Positions 1-7,541 of a stretch of 26,764 nucleotides of DNA are shown in pieces. A model generated the notes under the pieces. The model saw only the letters and a program-made list of their open reading frames with translations. It searched no databases and had not been told where the DNA came from. Source of the DNA: CAZART01 sp964487555. GTDB lineage: Bacteria > Bacteroidota > Rhodothermia > Rhodothermales > VXPQ01. A program made the position numbers and the translations under genes. The DNA is taken from the NCBI GenBank assembly GCA_964487555.1, contig CAZART010000073.1:1-26764 (forward strand). Direction: 5' to 3'. Within the stretch, counting starts at the first letter, position 1. Each line of letters starts with the position of its first letter.

Positions 1-86
1 ATGCCGAATCGGAGAAGGTGACGGTAGAGGACGTGGTCGACCGGCTGATGGAGCGGGTGCGAGAGCCGGCTTCCGGACTGGAGTGA
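1..86 (+). CDS. C-terminal end of a probable MoxR-family AAA+ ATPase (partial)
   Basis: The first bases read in the frame beginning at base 3 as a 27-residue tail ending in a TGA at 84-86. The tail is charged and helical (VEDVVDRLMERVREP...), the sort of C-terminus seen in MoxR ATPases. The main support is context: MoxR genes almost always precede a DUF58 gene and BatA-like vWA genes, exactly the order that follows. MoxR proteins are cytoplasmic chaperone-like ATPases thought to act on vWA partners. No Walker motif is inside the window, so the assignment rests on synteny and the tail only. Confidence 0.55.
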   Translation, partial: AESEKVTVEDVVDRLMERVREPASGLE

Positions 87-145
87 CACCGCCGTCTTGC
101 GTGCGTGTCCTGTGCTGTTTTGGGAAAGAAATATTGTGCGTTTTT

Positions 146-190
146 GTAATACGATTATTAAAAGTAATACGATTTGAAACGGTAATTCGA
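146..190. repeat. Three direct repeats spaced 18 bp
   Basis: GTAATACGATT occurs at 146-156 and again at 164-174, and GTAATTCGA occurs at 182-190. The spacing is exactly 18 bases each time. Regular spacing of this kind can mark binding sites for an oligomeric regulator, but no regulator gene is adjacent and the third copy is imperfect. Confidence 0.45.
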
Positions 191-297
191 AAGTGTTTTT
201 CGTGCTACAATCGAGCGGAGAATGCGTGAATGCGTGGATTCTGATGCGAATGTAATTCCGGCGGGCGAAACACTCGCCCTGGAAGGCCGAATCGGCG

Positions 298-349
298 AAA
301 AAGTATTACCCGTTTCGATGCGTATTACTTTTCCAAAAAGTGTTACCCG
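298..349. repeat. Imperfect 15-bp direct repeat pair (37-bp period)
   Basis: AAAAAGTATTACCCG (298-312) and AAAAAGTGTTACCCG (335-349) differ at one base. Between them lies CGTATTACTTTT (321-332), the exact reverse complement of AAAAGTAATACG at 160-171, so the spacer could fold a long-range stem or contain two oppositely oriented copies of one short element. Confidence 0.45.
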
Positions 350-480
350 ATCAATTTGTATGCACAAAATCGAAATGATTTTCACTTCGAATGAGCTTCC
401 CAAACCGCCCCTTGCCGATGATGATGTCGGCGCCTCGCAACGTGCTCGAACGAGGCGGGGCGCAAACCCGGCCCTCGGCG

Positions 481-1458
481 ATGATGAGGCTGGGGCGCGT
501 TTCAACGAACAACAAGACTGAAACCTTGAAAGCAACGAATTTCATTGATCCGATCGTCCTATCGCGCATCTCCAGCTTGGAGCTGCTCGCACGGGGCGTC
601 GTGGAGGGCTTCGTGGCCGGGCTGCACCGAAGCCCGTACAAAGGATTTTCCGTCGAATTCATGTCGTACCGGCCGTACATGCCGGGTGACGACCTGATGC
701 GGATGGATTGGAAACTGTTTGCGAGGACGGATCGCTATTATATCAAGGAGTTCGAAGACGAGACGAACACGTCGGTGCACATCCTATTGGACGTATCCGG
801 GTCGATGGACTACGGATCCGGCGGCCTGACGAAACGGGTGTATGCCTCCTATCTGGCGGCGTCGCTTGCGTATCTGGTCGTACGGCAGCGGGACGGCGTG
901 GGAATGACGTTTTTCGACGATCGGATCGTCGAGCATATTCCTCCGCGAAGTACGAGAGGCCATCTTCATACCCTGCTCGATTTTCTTGCCGCCGTGCCGC
1001 GCGGCACGCGGACACAGATCGGAAAGCCGCTTCACGAGCTCGCCGAGCGGCACCGGCGGCGGGGTTTCGTCATCCTGATCTCGGATCTGCTCGACGACGC
1101 CGCGTCCATCATCGACGGGCTGAAGCACTTCCGCTTTCAGGGTCACGACGTGCTCGTCTTCCACGTCATGGATCCCCAGGAGCTGAGCTTCGATTTTTCG
1201 GATCTCGTCGAATTCGAAGATATGGAGACCGGCGAGAAGCTCCTCGTCGCCTCGGAGGCGAGCCGCGAGGGATATCTGCAGAATCTGGAACGCTACAAAG
1301 AAACGCTGCGCCGCGAGTGCGGGCTCCTCGGCGTCGATTACGCGTTGCTCCCAACCGACCAGCCCCTCGATTTCGCCCTTTTCGAGTACCTCGCGGCCCG
1401 CTCGAAAAGGAGCGTGCGCATGGGCCGCCGCACTCGACGCGCTGTCAACACGCCCTAA
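481..1458 (+). CDS. DUF58 domain-containing protein (MoxR-associated)
   Basis: A 325-residue protein from the ATG at 481. The frame is open from 391, but family members usually have only a short tail before the conserved 'DPxVLxRxxxLEL' helix, so a start at 481, 484 or the TTG at 523 fits better; none has a clear Shine-Dalgarno site. Counting from 481, the DUF58 signature is at about residues 49-84 (HRSPYKGFSVEF, then RPYMPGDDLMRMDWK and ARTDRYYIK). A vWA-like segment follows with the metal-site motif D-V-S-G-S at 104-108. There is no membrane segment, so it is probably cytoplasmic. DUF58 proteins accompany MoxR ATPases and vWA proteins and are thought to be partners in metal-dependent complex assembly. 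It is followed after 24 bases by the BatA-like gene, probably in one operon. Confidence 0.85.
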   Translation: MMRLGRVSTNNKTETLKATNFIDPIVLSRISSLELLARGVVEGFVAGLHRSPYKGFSVEFMSYRPYMPGDDLMRMDWKLFARTDRYYIKEFEDETNTSVHILLDVSGSMDYGSGGLTKRVYASYLAASLAYLVVRQRDGVGMTFFDDRIVEHIPPRSTRGHLHTLLDFLAAVPRGTRTQIGKPLHELAERHRRRGFVILISDLLDDAASIIDGLKHFRFQGHDVLVFHVMDPQELSFDFSDLVEFEDMETGEKLLVASEASREGYLQNLERYKETLRRECGLLGVDYALLPTDQPLDFALFEYLAARSKRSVRMGRRTRRAVNTP

Positions 1459-1482
1459 CGAGCGATCACCGACCAACGAATC

Positions 1483-3561
1483 TTGTCGTTCATCAACTCC
1501 ATATTCCTCTTCGCCACGGCCGCGGCCCTGCTGCCCGTGCTTTATCATCTGGTGCGGCGAATGAAGGCGCGGACCGTGCCGTTCAGCTCGCTGATGTTTC
1601 TGAAGGCAACGCCGAAAGAGCTGATCAAGAAACGACGGCTGCGCGACCGGCTGTTGATGGCGGCGCGGAGCGCGATCTTCCTTCTACTGGCCCTCGTGTT
1701 TGCGCGGCCGTATTTCCCGGCCGAGAGGCTTCCGTTTGTGGCGCGAGAGGAAGCTGCGTCGACGGTGATTCTGCTGGATCGATCCTTTAGCATGCGTCAC
1801 GCGGGTACGTTCGAGCGGGCTCGTGATGCCGTTCGCGAGCGGCTCGATGCGGCGGACCCTGGCGACGAGTTCGCGGTCGTTGCCTTCGATGATGCGCCGC
1901 AGCTCCTCGCCCCGCTGGAGACGGACCTCGCTGCGCACCGCGGCGCGCTCGATGCGCTGGCGCCCGGCTTCAGGACCACCGATTATTTTCCAGCGCTGCA
2001 GCGGGCGCAAGATCTGCTGCAGGATGCGCGCCATGCTCGCCGCGTCGTCGTGATGGTCTCGGATTTTCAAGCGGCGGGATGGACGGGTGCGCTGGACAAC
2101 TGGAAGCTGGAGCCGGGCATTTCATTCGAACCGGTAGCGGTCGGTGCCGACGGCGCGGCAAACGGCTATGTCGATGCCTTTGAGGTCTCCGGACGCCGGT
2201 CAGGCGGGCGATACGCCGTGCGATACGACGCGCGCGTTGCGCTCGCAGGCGACGCGGCGGCACGTAGGCCTGCAGGTGGCAGCGCGGCGGGGCGGGTGGC
2301 GGCGTTTGTGGTCGGTGGGGCGGAGGTCGACCGGCAGGTGCTGCCGGAGCGCGCGTCCGTGCCGATCTCGTTTCAGCACGTCCGGGAGCGGGACGGGTTT
2401 TACCAAGGGATGCTGGCGCTCGATGAAGATGAGCTGCCCGTGGACGACCGCTACTATTTCACGGAGCGGGTCGCGGCGGAGCCGGGGCTACTCATCGTCG
2501 ACGGGGCCGCACCAAACACGACGCGTGATGCGTTCTATCTGCGGAGCGCGTTCAGTCTGGGCGAGGCGTCGCGCTATCGAGTCGAGGCCGCGAATCGTCT
2601 AACGGAGGCCATGCTGCGGACGCACGACGTCGTTTTCCTCGCCAACCGCACGCTCGCGTCGTCCGGCGAGCGGGCGGCGCTGCGGCGCTATGTCGAGGAC
2701 GGCGGGACACTCGTCGTCTCACCGGGCGACGCGACCGACGCGAGCGCGCTGACGAGACTGTTGCAGGAATTTGGGGTCGGCCGGATCATCCAAATTGTGG
2801 ATGCGCGGGAGGAGCACGGATATGAGGCGATTATCGGCGAGGTGGATGTCCGGCATCCGATCTTCGTGCCCTTCGGCGGCGGCGGAGCCATCCTTCAGCC
2901 GAAATTTCGACGCTATGCACAGCTGGATCCGTCGAGCGGGACGAACGTGATCGGGCGATTCGACTCCGGAGCTCCGTTCCTGGCCGAACGTACGGTGGAG
3001 CGTGGGCTCGTGCTGTTCTATGCGTCAACGTTCAATACGCGGTGGACGGACTTGCCGCTCGATGAAATGTACGTTCCTTTCGTTTATCAACTCGCGGGCT
3101 ACGGTGTGCGGCACCGGGATTCACGGCACGTGTTCACGATCGGCGAACCGGTGGAAATGGCCGGCGAAGCCGCCGAATCGTGGGAGATTCGGGCGCCGGG
3201 CGATCGTGTCCATCGCGTAAGGATCGATGACGAAGGGCGTGGCCTCTTCCGCGAAACAGACGTGCCTGGCCATTATGAGGCCGTGATGGGACGACAAACG
3301 CGAATGTTTTCAGTGAATGTAGATCCGCGGGAGTCGGATCTGACGGCTCGCGACCCGGACGAGGTCTATGCGGCCGTCGTCGCACCGGCGGAGGATGAGC
3401 CGCGGACGCCGGAGCAGGCGGCCGCTGCGGTGCTCGCGGACGATGAACGAAAGCAGAAGCTGTGGAAGCTCTTGTTGATGGGAGTGATCGTGCTTTTTGG
3501 TGTGGAGACGTATTTGGCGAATCGGCGAAGCAGAGTGAGGAGAACCGAGAGCAGCGCGTGA
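1483..3561 (+). CDS. BatA-like membrane protein with vWA domain
   Basis: A 692-residue protein starting at a TTG (1483); this start places the conserved N-terminal BatA segment (FLFATAAALLPVLYHLVRRM..., then VPFSSLMFLK) right at the N-terminus as in the family. A second membrane helix lies near residues 60-76. A vWA domain follows with an intact MIDAS triad D99-x-S101-x-S103. The region from about 330 to 520 resembles a class I glutamine-amidotransferase-like fold common in these proteins (LLIVDGAAPN..., later GGTLVVSPGD), probably without activity. A C-terminal helix (about 660-679) is followed by a basic tail. The predicted layout is two N-terminal helices, a large soluble middle and a C-terminal anchor. 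It belongs to the MoxR/vWA locus and is probably cotranscribed with the DUF58 gene. Confidence 0.85.
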   Translation: MSFINSIFLFATAAALLPVLYHLVRRMKARTVPFSSLMFLKATPKELIKKRRLRDRLLMAARSAIFLLLALVFARPYFPAERLPFVAREEAASTVILLDRSFSMRHAGTFERARDAVRERLDAADPGDEFAVVAFDDAPQLLAPLETDLAAHRGALDALAPGFRTTDYFPALQRAQDLLQDARHARRVVVMVSDFQAAGWTGALDNWKLEPGISFEPVAVGADGAANGYVDAFEVSGRRSGGRYAVRYDARVALAGDAAARRPAGGSAAGRVAAFVVGGAEVDRQVLPERASVPISFQHVRERDGFYQGMLALDEDELPVDDRYYFTERVAAEPGLLIVDGAAPNTTRDAFYLRSAFSLGEASRYRVEAANRLTEAMLRTHDVVFLANRTLASSGERAALRRYVEDGGTLVVSPGDATDASALTRLLQEFGVGRIIQIVDAREEHGYEAIIGEVDVRHPIFVPFGGGGAILQPKFRRYAQLDPSSGTNVIGRFDSGAPFLAERTVERGLVLFYASTFNTRWTDLPLDEMYVPFVYQLAGYGVRHRDSRHVFTIGEPVEMAGEAAESWEIRAPGDRVHRVRIDDEGRGLFRETDVPGHYEAVMGRQTRMFSVNVDPRESDLTARDPDEVYAAVVAPAEDEPRTPEQAAAAVLADDERKQKLWKLLLMGVIVLFGVETYLANRRSRVRRTESSA

Positions 3562-4036
3562 TGCGTAGGGAGCACCGCCTGATGCAATAGCGAGCACCGC
3601 GTAAGGCATAGGTAGCACCGCGCAATTGCGGTAGCAAGCACCGCGTAAGGCGTAGGGAGCATGGCGCAATTGCGGTAGCGAGCAGCGCGCAATGCGTAGT
3701 GAGCATGGCGNNNNNNNNNNNNNNNNNNNNNNNNNNNNNNNNNNNNNNNNNNNNNNNNNNNNNNNNNNNNNNNNNNNNNNNNNNNNNNNNNNNNNNNNNN
3801 NNNNNNNNNNGAGCATGGCGCAATTGCGGTAGCGAGCAGCGCGCAATGCGTAGTGAGCATGGCGTAATTGCGTAGTGAGCATGGCGTAATTGCGTAGCGA
3901 TCATGGCGTAATTGCGTAGCGAGCATGGCGTAATTGCCGAGCGCGCAGTGAGCACGGCGGAGCGCGCAGTGAACAACCGCAAAGCGCATAGTGCGTAAGG
4001 CATAGATCGTGTTTAAGATTTACCGGGGATGATGAT
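3562..4036. repeat. Degenerate 21-23 bp tandem repeat array, interrupted by an assembly gap
   Basis: The whole spacer between the BatA-like and DUF4175-like genes is built from units close to GYAATTGCGTAGYGAGCAYSGC, about 13 visible copies whose lengths vary between 21 and 23 bases. Copies next to the gap are the most alike, and those near the two genes are more diverged. Bases 3711-3810 are exactly 100 Ns. The 54 bases left of the gap (3657-3710) are identical to the 54 bases right of it (3811-3864), so the gap is an unresolved or collapsed repeat and its true length is unknown. Minus-strand open frames over it (with motifs such as HYALRAARY) are low-complexity products of the repeat, not genes. 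Confidence 0.9.
3711..3810. other. Assembly gap (100 Ns)
   Basis: Exactly 100 undetermined bases, the conventional placeholder for a gap of unknown size. It lies inside the tandem repeat and is flanked by identical 54-base copies. The two contigs may overlap here, or many repeat units may be missing. Confidence 0.97.
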
Positions 4037-7000
4037 ATGTCAGAGATGGATCGGCACATGCATGCGGCAGGGTCGAGCTACCGGGTCCGGGTGTTGATTC
4101 GGGAGATCCGCGCTCGGTGGCGGCGGCGCGCAGTACTTCAGGGGGCCGCATTGGCGGCCGGAGTGATGGCGGTGTGGGGGGCGTCGCTGCTTCTGCTGCT
4201 TCGGTTTGGGGCGGTCCCTCCCATCGTGCTCGTGGTGGGGGCGGTAATGGGCCTGATCGTGGTGCTGGGTTTCGTGGTGCAGGTTGTGCTGCGACCGGCC
4301 CTTCGGAAAATTTCGGATCGGCAGATCGCACTATACGTGGAGGAGCGGATTCCGGATCTGGAGGATCGGCTGAACAGCGCGGTCGAGGTCGAGAGGACGC
4401 AACCTAATCGCACCGGACTACGGACGGATCGTGCGCGCGGCGGATTGCAGACAGGCCGTGCGCGCGGCGGATTTCACGCGGACGGTGCGCGTGACGAATG
4501 GCAGACAGGCCCTGCGCGCGGCGGTTTTCAGACCGACCGTGCGCGTGTCGAGCGCAGTGCACTGATCGACCGGTTGATCGACGATGCATCCGAGCGGGCG
4601 CGGACGATTCCGCTGACCACGGTCGTTGATCGGAAAAAGGAGCGCATGCTTTCGGCGGCGGGCGCGGTGGGACTCGTCCTCTTCGGCGTGCTGGTAGCGA
4701 CGTCTCTCGATGACCTGAGGATGACCTTCGGCGGGGCCAATCTGGCGTCGCTGGTGCCGGCGGCCCAGCCGCTCATGACGGTGAACCCGGGGAACGCCGT
4801 CATCGAACAGGGGGCCTCGCAGGAAATCGTCGTGTCGCTTCGCGAGGAGACGGATCGCGACGTGTACCTTCACTTCCGGCAGGGCGACGGGGCATGGCAG
4901 AAGGAGTCGATGCAGGCGGCGATCGGCGAGCCGGCCTATCTACACGAATTTTTGGACGTACAGGAGCCTATCGAGTATTTCGTGGCGCATGACCAGGATC
5001 GGTCGGAGCCGTTTGCGATCTCCCTCTATAGCTTTCCCGCGGTCGAACAGATCGACCAGACGTACACCTATCCGGAATACACCGGCCTGCAGCCGCGGCG
5101 GGAGGAGAATGTCGGGGACGTCCACGGGCTGAAGGGATCGACGGTGACGCTCGAGGTGCACACGACGGGCACCGTGCAGGAAGCCGAGCTGGTGGTAGAC
5201 GGCGAGCGGCGCGTCCGGCTCGCCGCGGCCGGCGACGGGCGCTTTCGAGGGCGCCTCCGCCTGGAAGACGCGGGGTTCTACACCGTTCTCCTTACAGATG
5301 CTGAAGCCAAACAGAACCGGTTTCCTGAGGAATATCGGATCGTGCCGGTCGAGGATGAGAAGCCGTACGTGATGGTGACGGATCCGCAGCGGGACGTACG
5401 GGCGAACGCCGTGGAGGAGGTGTTGGTGGGGGCGCGGGCGGTCGACGATATCGGGTTGAAGTCGTTGCGGCTGCGGTTTGCGGTGAATGCGGATGCGGAG
5501 CAGGTCGTAGAGCTCGCGGCGCCGTCTGCGGCGGAGGCGGAAGGGGAGCATCTGTTCTTTCTGGAGGATTATGAGCTCTCGGCGGGTGACGTAATCTCGT
5601 ATTTCGTGGAGGCGGAGGATTTTCTGCACGAGACGCCGGCGGCGACGGACATGTATTTCATCGAGGTGATTCCGTTTGATCGGGAGTATTCGCAGGCGGC
5701 GGCCGGCGGGATGCAGGGCGGCGGCGGACAGGCGAGCGGGGTCGTGCTGAGCCAGCAGCAGATCATCGCGGCGACGTGGAAGCTCTACCGTGAGCAGGAT
5801 GAGACGGCGGAGGAGGAGGTGGCGTCGGCGCGGCGAGGGCTCGTGCAGGCGCAGGGAAATCTGCGGCGGAACATCGAGGAGCGGATCAATTCGACGGCGT
5901 TTTCGCTGGAGCTGGATGAGAATACGCGGGCGATCGCGGAGCATCTGCGGGCGGCGGTGCAGGCGATGCGTTCGGCCGTGGGCGAGCTTGAGGGGGATCG
6001 GCTGCGGGAAGCGCTGGTGCCGGAGCGCGAGGCGCTGAACCAGTTGCTGAAGGCGGATGCGCTGAATAAGGAGCGGCAGATCGCGTTGAATCGCGGTTCG
6101 CAGGGGGGTGCAGGCGGATCGGCGACGGAGGAGCGGATGACGGAGCTGATGGATTTGGAGCTGGACATCGCGAAGGATAAATACGAGACGCTGCCGCAGG
6201 GGTCGTCCGGCGGAGGGGGCGGTGAGGTGGACGAGGCGTTGCAGAAGATCCGCGAGTTGGCTCGGCGGCAGCAGAATCTGGAGAACGAGAGCGGGCGCGC
6301 GCTGGAAGGGGAAGATCAGCGGCGGCGGGTGGAGCGGCTGCAGCGGGATCAGGACGAGTTGCGGCGGCAGGCGGAGGACGTCTCGCGAGGATTGCGGCGC
6401 ATGGCGCGGCGCGATGGGCGTCTCGGCGAGGACGCGGAGGAGCAGCTCGAGCGGGTAGCGGAGAACATGCGGGAGGCGGAGCGTGCGCTTCGATCGGGCG
6501 ACGTGCAGCGGGCGCGGGCGCGGCAGCGACAGGCCGTGAACGACCTCGAGCGCGTGGCGCAAGATCTTCGGCGGGCCGGTAACGAGGACCGGCGCGGTGC
6601 CCTTGAGGAGATGGACCGGACGTTCGACCGCCTGCAGGATCAGGAGCGGCAGCTTGCGCGAGACTTGAACCGCGCGGCGGACGGGGCGCGGTCGCAGGGC
6701 GGACGCGTGGATCGTGAAGAGGCGGAGCGGCTCGCGGAGCAGCGTCGTTCTCAGCGAGAAACGCTGGAGCGACTCGACGAGCAGGCGGAGGCGCTGGCCG
6801 GCCGCTCGTCGGACGACCCGGAATTGGACGCCGCGGCGCGCAGATTGCGGCAGCGACTTCGTCGCGAGGCGCTCGACGAGCACATGCAGGCTTCGGAGGA
6901 GTCGCTGCGGCGCGGGTGGCTGGACCGGGCACAGCGGCGGGAGGATGCGATACGAGAGGGACTCGGGCGGTTGGAAGAGGAGATGCGTGCCTTTGAGGAG

Positions 7001-7456
7001 CATCTGCCGCTGACCGACGAAGAACGGCTGGCGCGGTCGCTGAATGAGCTGCATGAGTTGGAGCGCGAATTACGTTCGCTCGAGGAGCAGATGTCGGGAG
7101 AATCCCCTTCCTCTCCCTCTTCCTCTTCCTCCCGCCTCAATCGTGCACGCGAAAGCCTCGATCGCATGCAGCGCGATCTAGGCGGTACGCAGGCGGCGCA
7201 GGGTCTCGAGGAGCTTCGGCGAGCGTTAGGGCGGGCCGACCATACCGGCGTGTCGCTCGAAGGGGAATCGGCCGCCGCGTTTTTTAATGAGGATGTGTTC
7301 GCGCCGTTGTCGGCGTTGGAAGCCGCGATCCGCAGCGAACTCGACCGCGTCGCGATGGAGAAGAAGCTCTACGGAAGTCGCTCGGGCGATGTGCCGGACG
7401 AGTACCGCGAACTCGTGGAGAAGTATTACGAATCGCTTTCGAAATCGGCGCGGTAG
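4037..7456 (+). CDS. DUF4175-like membrane protein with long coiled coil
   Basis: A 1139-residue protein; its ATG sits about 8 bases after GGGGA, a reasonable ribosome site. Two membrane helices lie near residues 32-57 and 60-88, then a Glu/Arg helix, an insert of five 9-residue repeats (130-173), and a third helix at about 204-223. Residues 240-560 are beta-rich Ig-like material (TYPEYTGL, VEDEKPYVMVTDP, DDIGLKSLRLRFAV), as in DUF4175-type proteins. From about 580 to the end it is a Gln/Glu/Arg-rich coiled coil with short Gly and Ser linkers. Its place between two vWA membrane proteins suggests it is the scaffold of the MoxR-associated envelope complex. The family's biochemical role is not established. 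Confidence 0.75.
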   Translation: MSEMDRHMHAAGSSYRVRVLIREIRARWRRRAVLQGAALAAGVMAVWGASLLLLLRFGAVPPIVLVVGAVMGLIVVLGFVVQVVLRPALRKISDRQIALYVEERIPDLEDRLNSAVEVERTQPNRTGLRTDRARGGLQTGRARGGFHADGARDEWQTGPARGGFQTDRARVERSALIDRLIDDASERARTIPLTTVVDRKKERMLSAAGAVGLVLFGVLVATSLDDLRMTFGGANLASLVPAAQPLMTVNPGNAVIEQGASQEIVVSLREETDRDVYLHFRQGDGAWQKESMQAAIGEPAYLHEFLDVQEPIEYFVAHDQDRSEPFAISLYSFPAVEQIDQTYTYPEYTGLQPRREENVGDVHGLKGSTVTLEVHTTGTVQEAELVVDGERRVRLAAAGDGRFRGRLRLEDAGFYTVLLTDAEAKQNRFPEEYRIVPVEDEKPYVMVTDPQRDVRANAVEEVLVGARAVDDIGLKSLRLRFAVNADAEQVVELAAPSAAEAEGEHLFFLEDYELSAGDVISYFVEAEDFLHETPAATDMYFIEVIPFDREYSQAAAGGMQGGGGQASGVVLSQQQIIAATWKLYREQDETAEEEVASARRGLVQAQGNLRRNIEERINSTAFSLELDENTRAIAEHLRAAVQAMRSAVGELEGDRLREALVPEREALNQLLKADALNKERQIALNRGSQGGAGGSATEERMTELMDLELDIAKDKYETLPQGSSGGGGGEVDEALQKIRELARRQQNLENESGRALEGEDQRRRVERLQRDQDELRRQAEDVSRGLRRMARRDGRLGEDAEEQLERVAENMREAERALRSGDVQRARARQRQAVNDLERVAQDLRRAGNEDRRGALEEMDRTFDRLQDQERQLARDLNRAADGARSQGGRVDREEAERLAEQRRSQRETLERLDEQAEALAGRSSDDPELDAAARRLRQRLRREALDEHMQASEESLRRGWLDRAQRREDAIREGLGRLEEEMRAFEEHLPLTDEERLARSLNELHELERELRSLEEQMSGESPSSPSSSSSRLNRARESLDRMQRDLGGTQAAQGLEELRRALGRADHTGVSLEGESAAAFFNEDVFAPLSALEAAIRSELDRVAMEKKLYGSRSGDVPDEYRELVEKYYESLSKSAR
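4424..4555 (+). repeat. In-frame 27-bp tandem repeat inside the DUF4175-like gene
   Basis: Residues 130-173 are five 9-residue units: TDRARGGLQ, TGRARGGFH, ADGARDEWQ, TGPARGGFQ and TDRARVER (the last shortened). The DNA has the same 27-base period. The block lies in the cytoplasmic loop between membrane helices 2 and 3. Because the period is a multiple of three, copy-number change keeps the frame. It looks like a minisatellite expansion special to this lineage. Confidence 0.85.
7104..7137 (+). repeat. Polypyrimidine tract encoding a Ser-rich linker
   Basis: About 34 bases of almost pure C and T encode a Ser/Pro linker (ESPSSPSSSSSR) in the coiled-coil half of the DUF4175-like protein. It is low-complexity DNA that may slip in replication. 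The frame stays open through it. Confidence 0.6.
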
Positions 7457-7541
7457 GCGGGGTTGTGGATGTGTGGGTGTTTGGGCTTCTGTTTTCGGGA
7501 TGTTGATCGTTCATCGTATTCTTACGATTAAGTGCTGACGA

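Larger units (their letters stand above)
87..480. other. Long repeat-bearing spacer between moxR-like and DUF58 genes
   Basis: This gap of nearly 400 bases is AT-richer than its surroundings and no convincing gene is seen in it. A 99-codon open frame at 222-521 resembles nothing I recognise and runs into the DUF58 coding region in another frame. The gap contains short direct and inverted repeats (GTAATACGATT at 146 and 164, a related GTAATTCGA at 182, near-identical 15-mers at 298 and 335, and a 12-bp inverted pair at 160-171 and 321-332). In most MoxR loci the DUF58 gene follows closely, so the spacer may hold a separate promoter or the relic of an insertion. Confidence 0.5.

Noticed and set aside
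222..521. 99-codon plus-strand frame before DUF58
   Set aside because: No ribosome site, no recognisable motif, and it overlaps the DUF58 start in another frame.
3134..4003. Minus-strand open frames across the repeat and the N gap
   Set aside because: They read through undetermined bases and consist of repeat-derived runs (HYALRAARY, SLRNYAML); not genes.
3562..4036. Possible CRISPR array
   Set aside because: Units are contiguous with no unique spacers of constant length and vary between 21 and 23 bases; no cas gene nearby.
4940..7054. 704-codon minus-strand open frame opposite the DUF4175-like gene
   Set aside because: Leu/Arg/Pro-rich mirror of the coiled-coil region; no domain or start signal.
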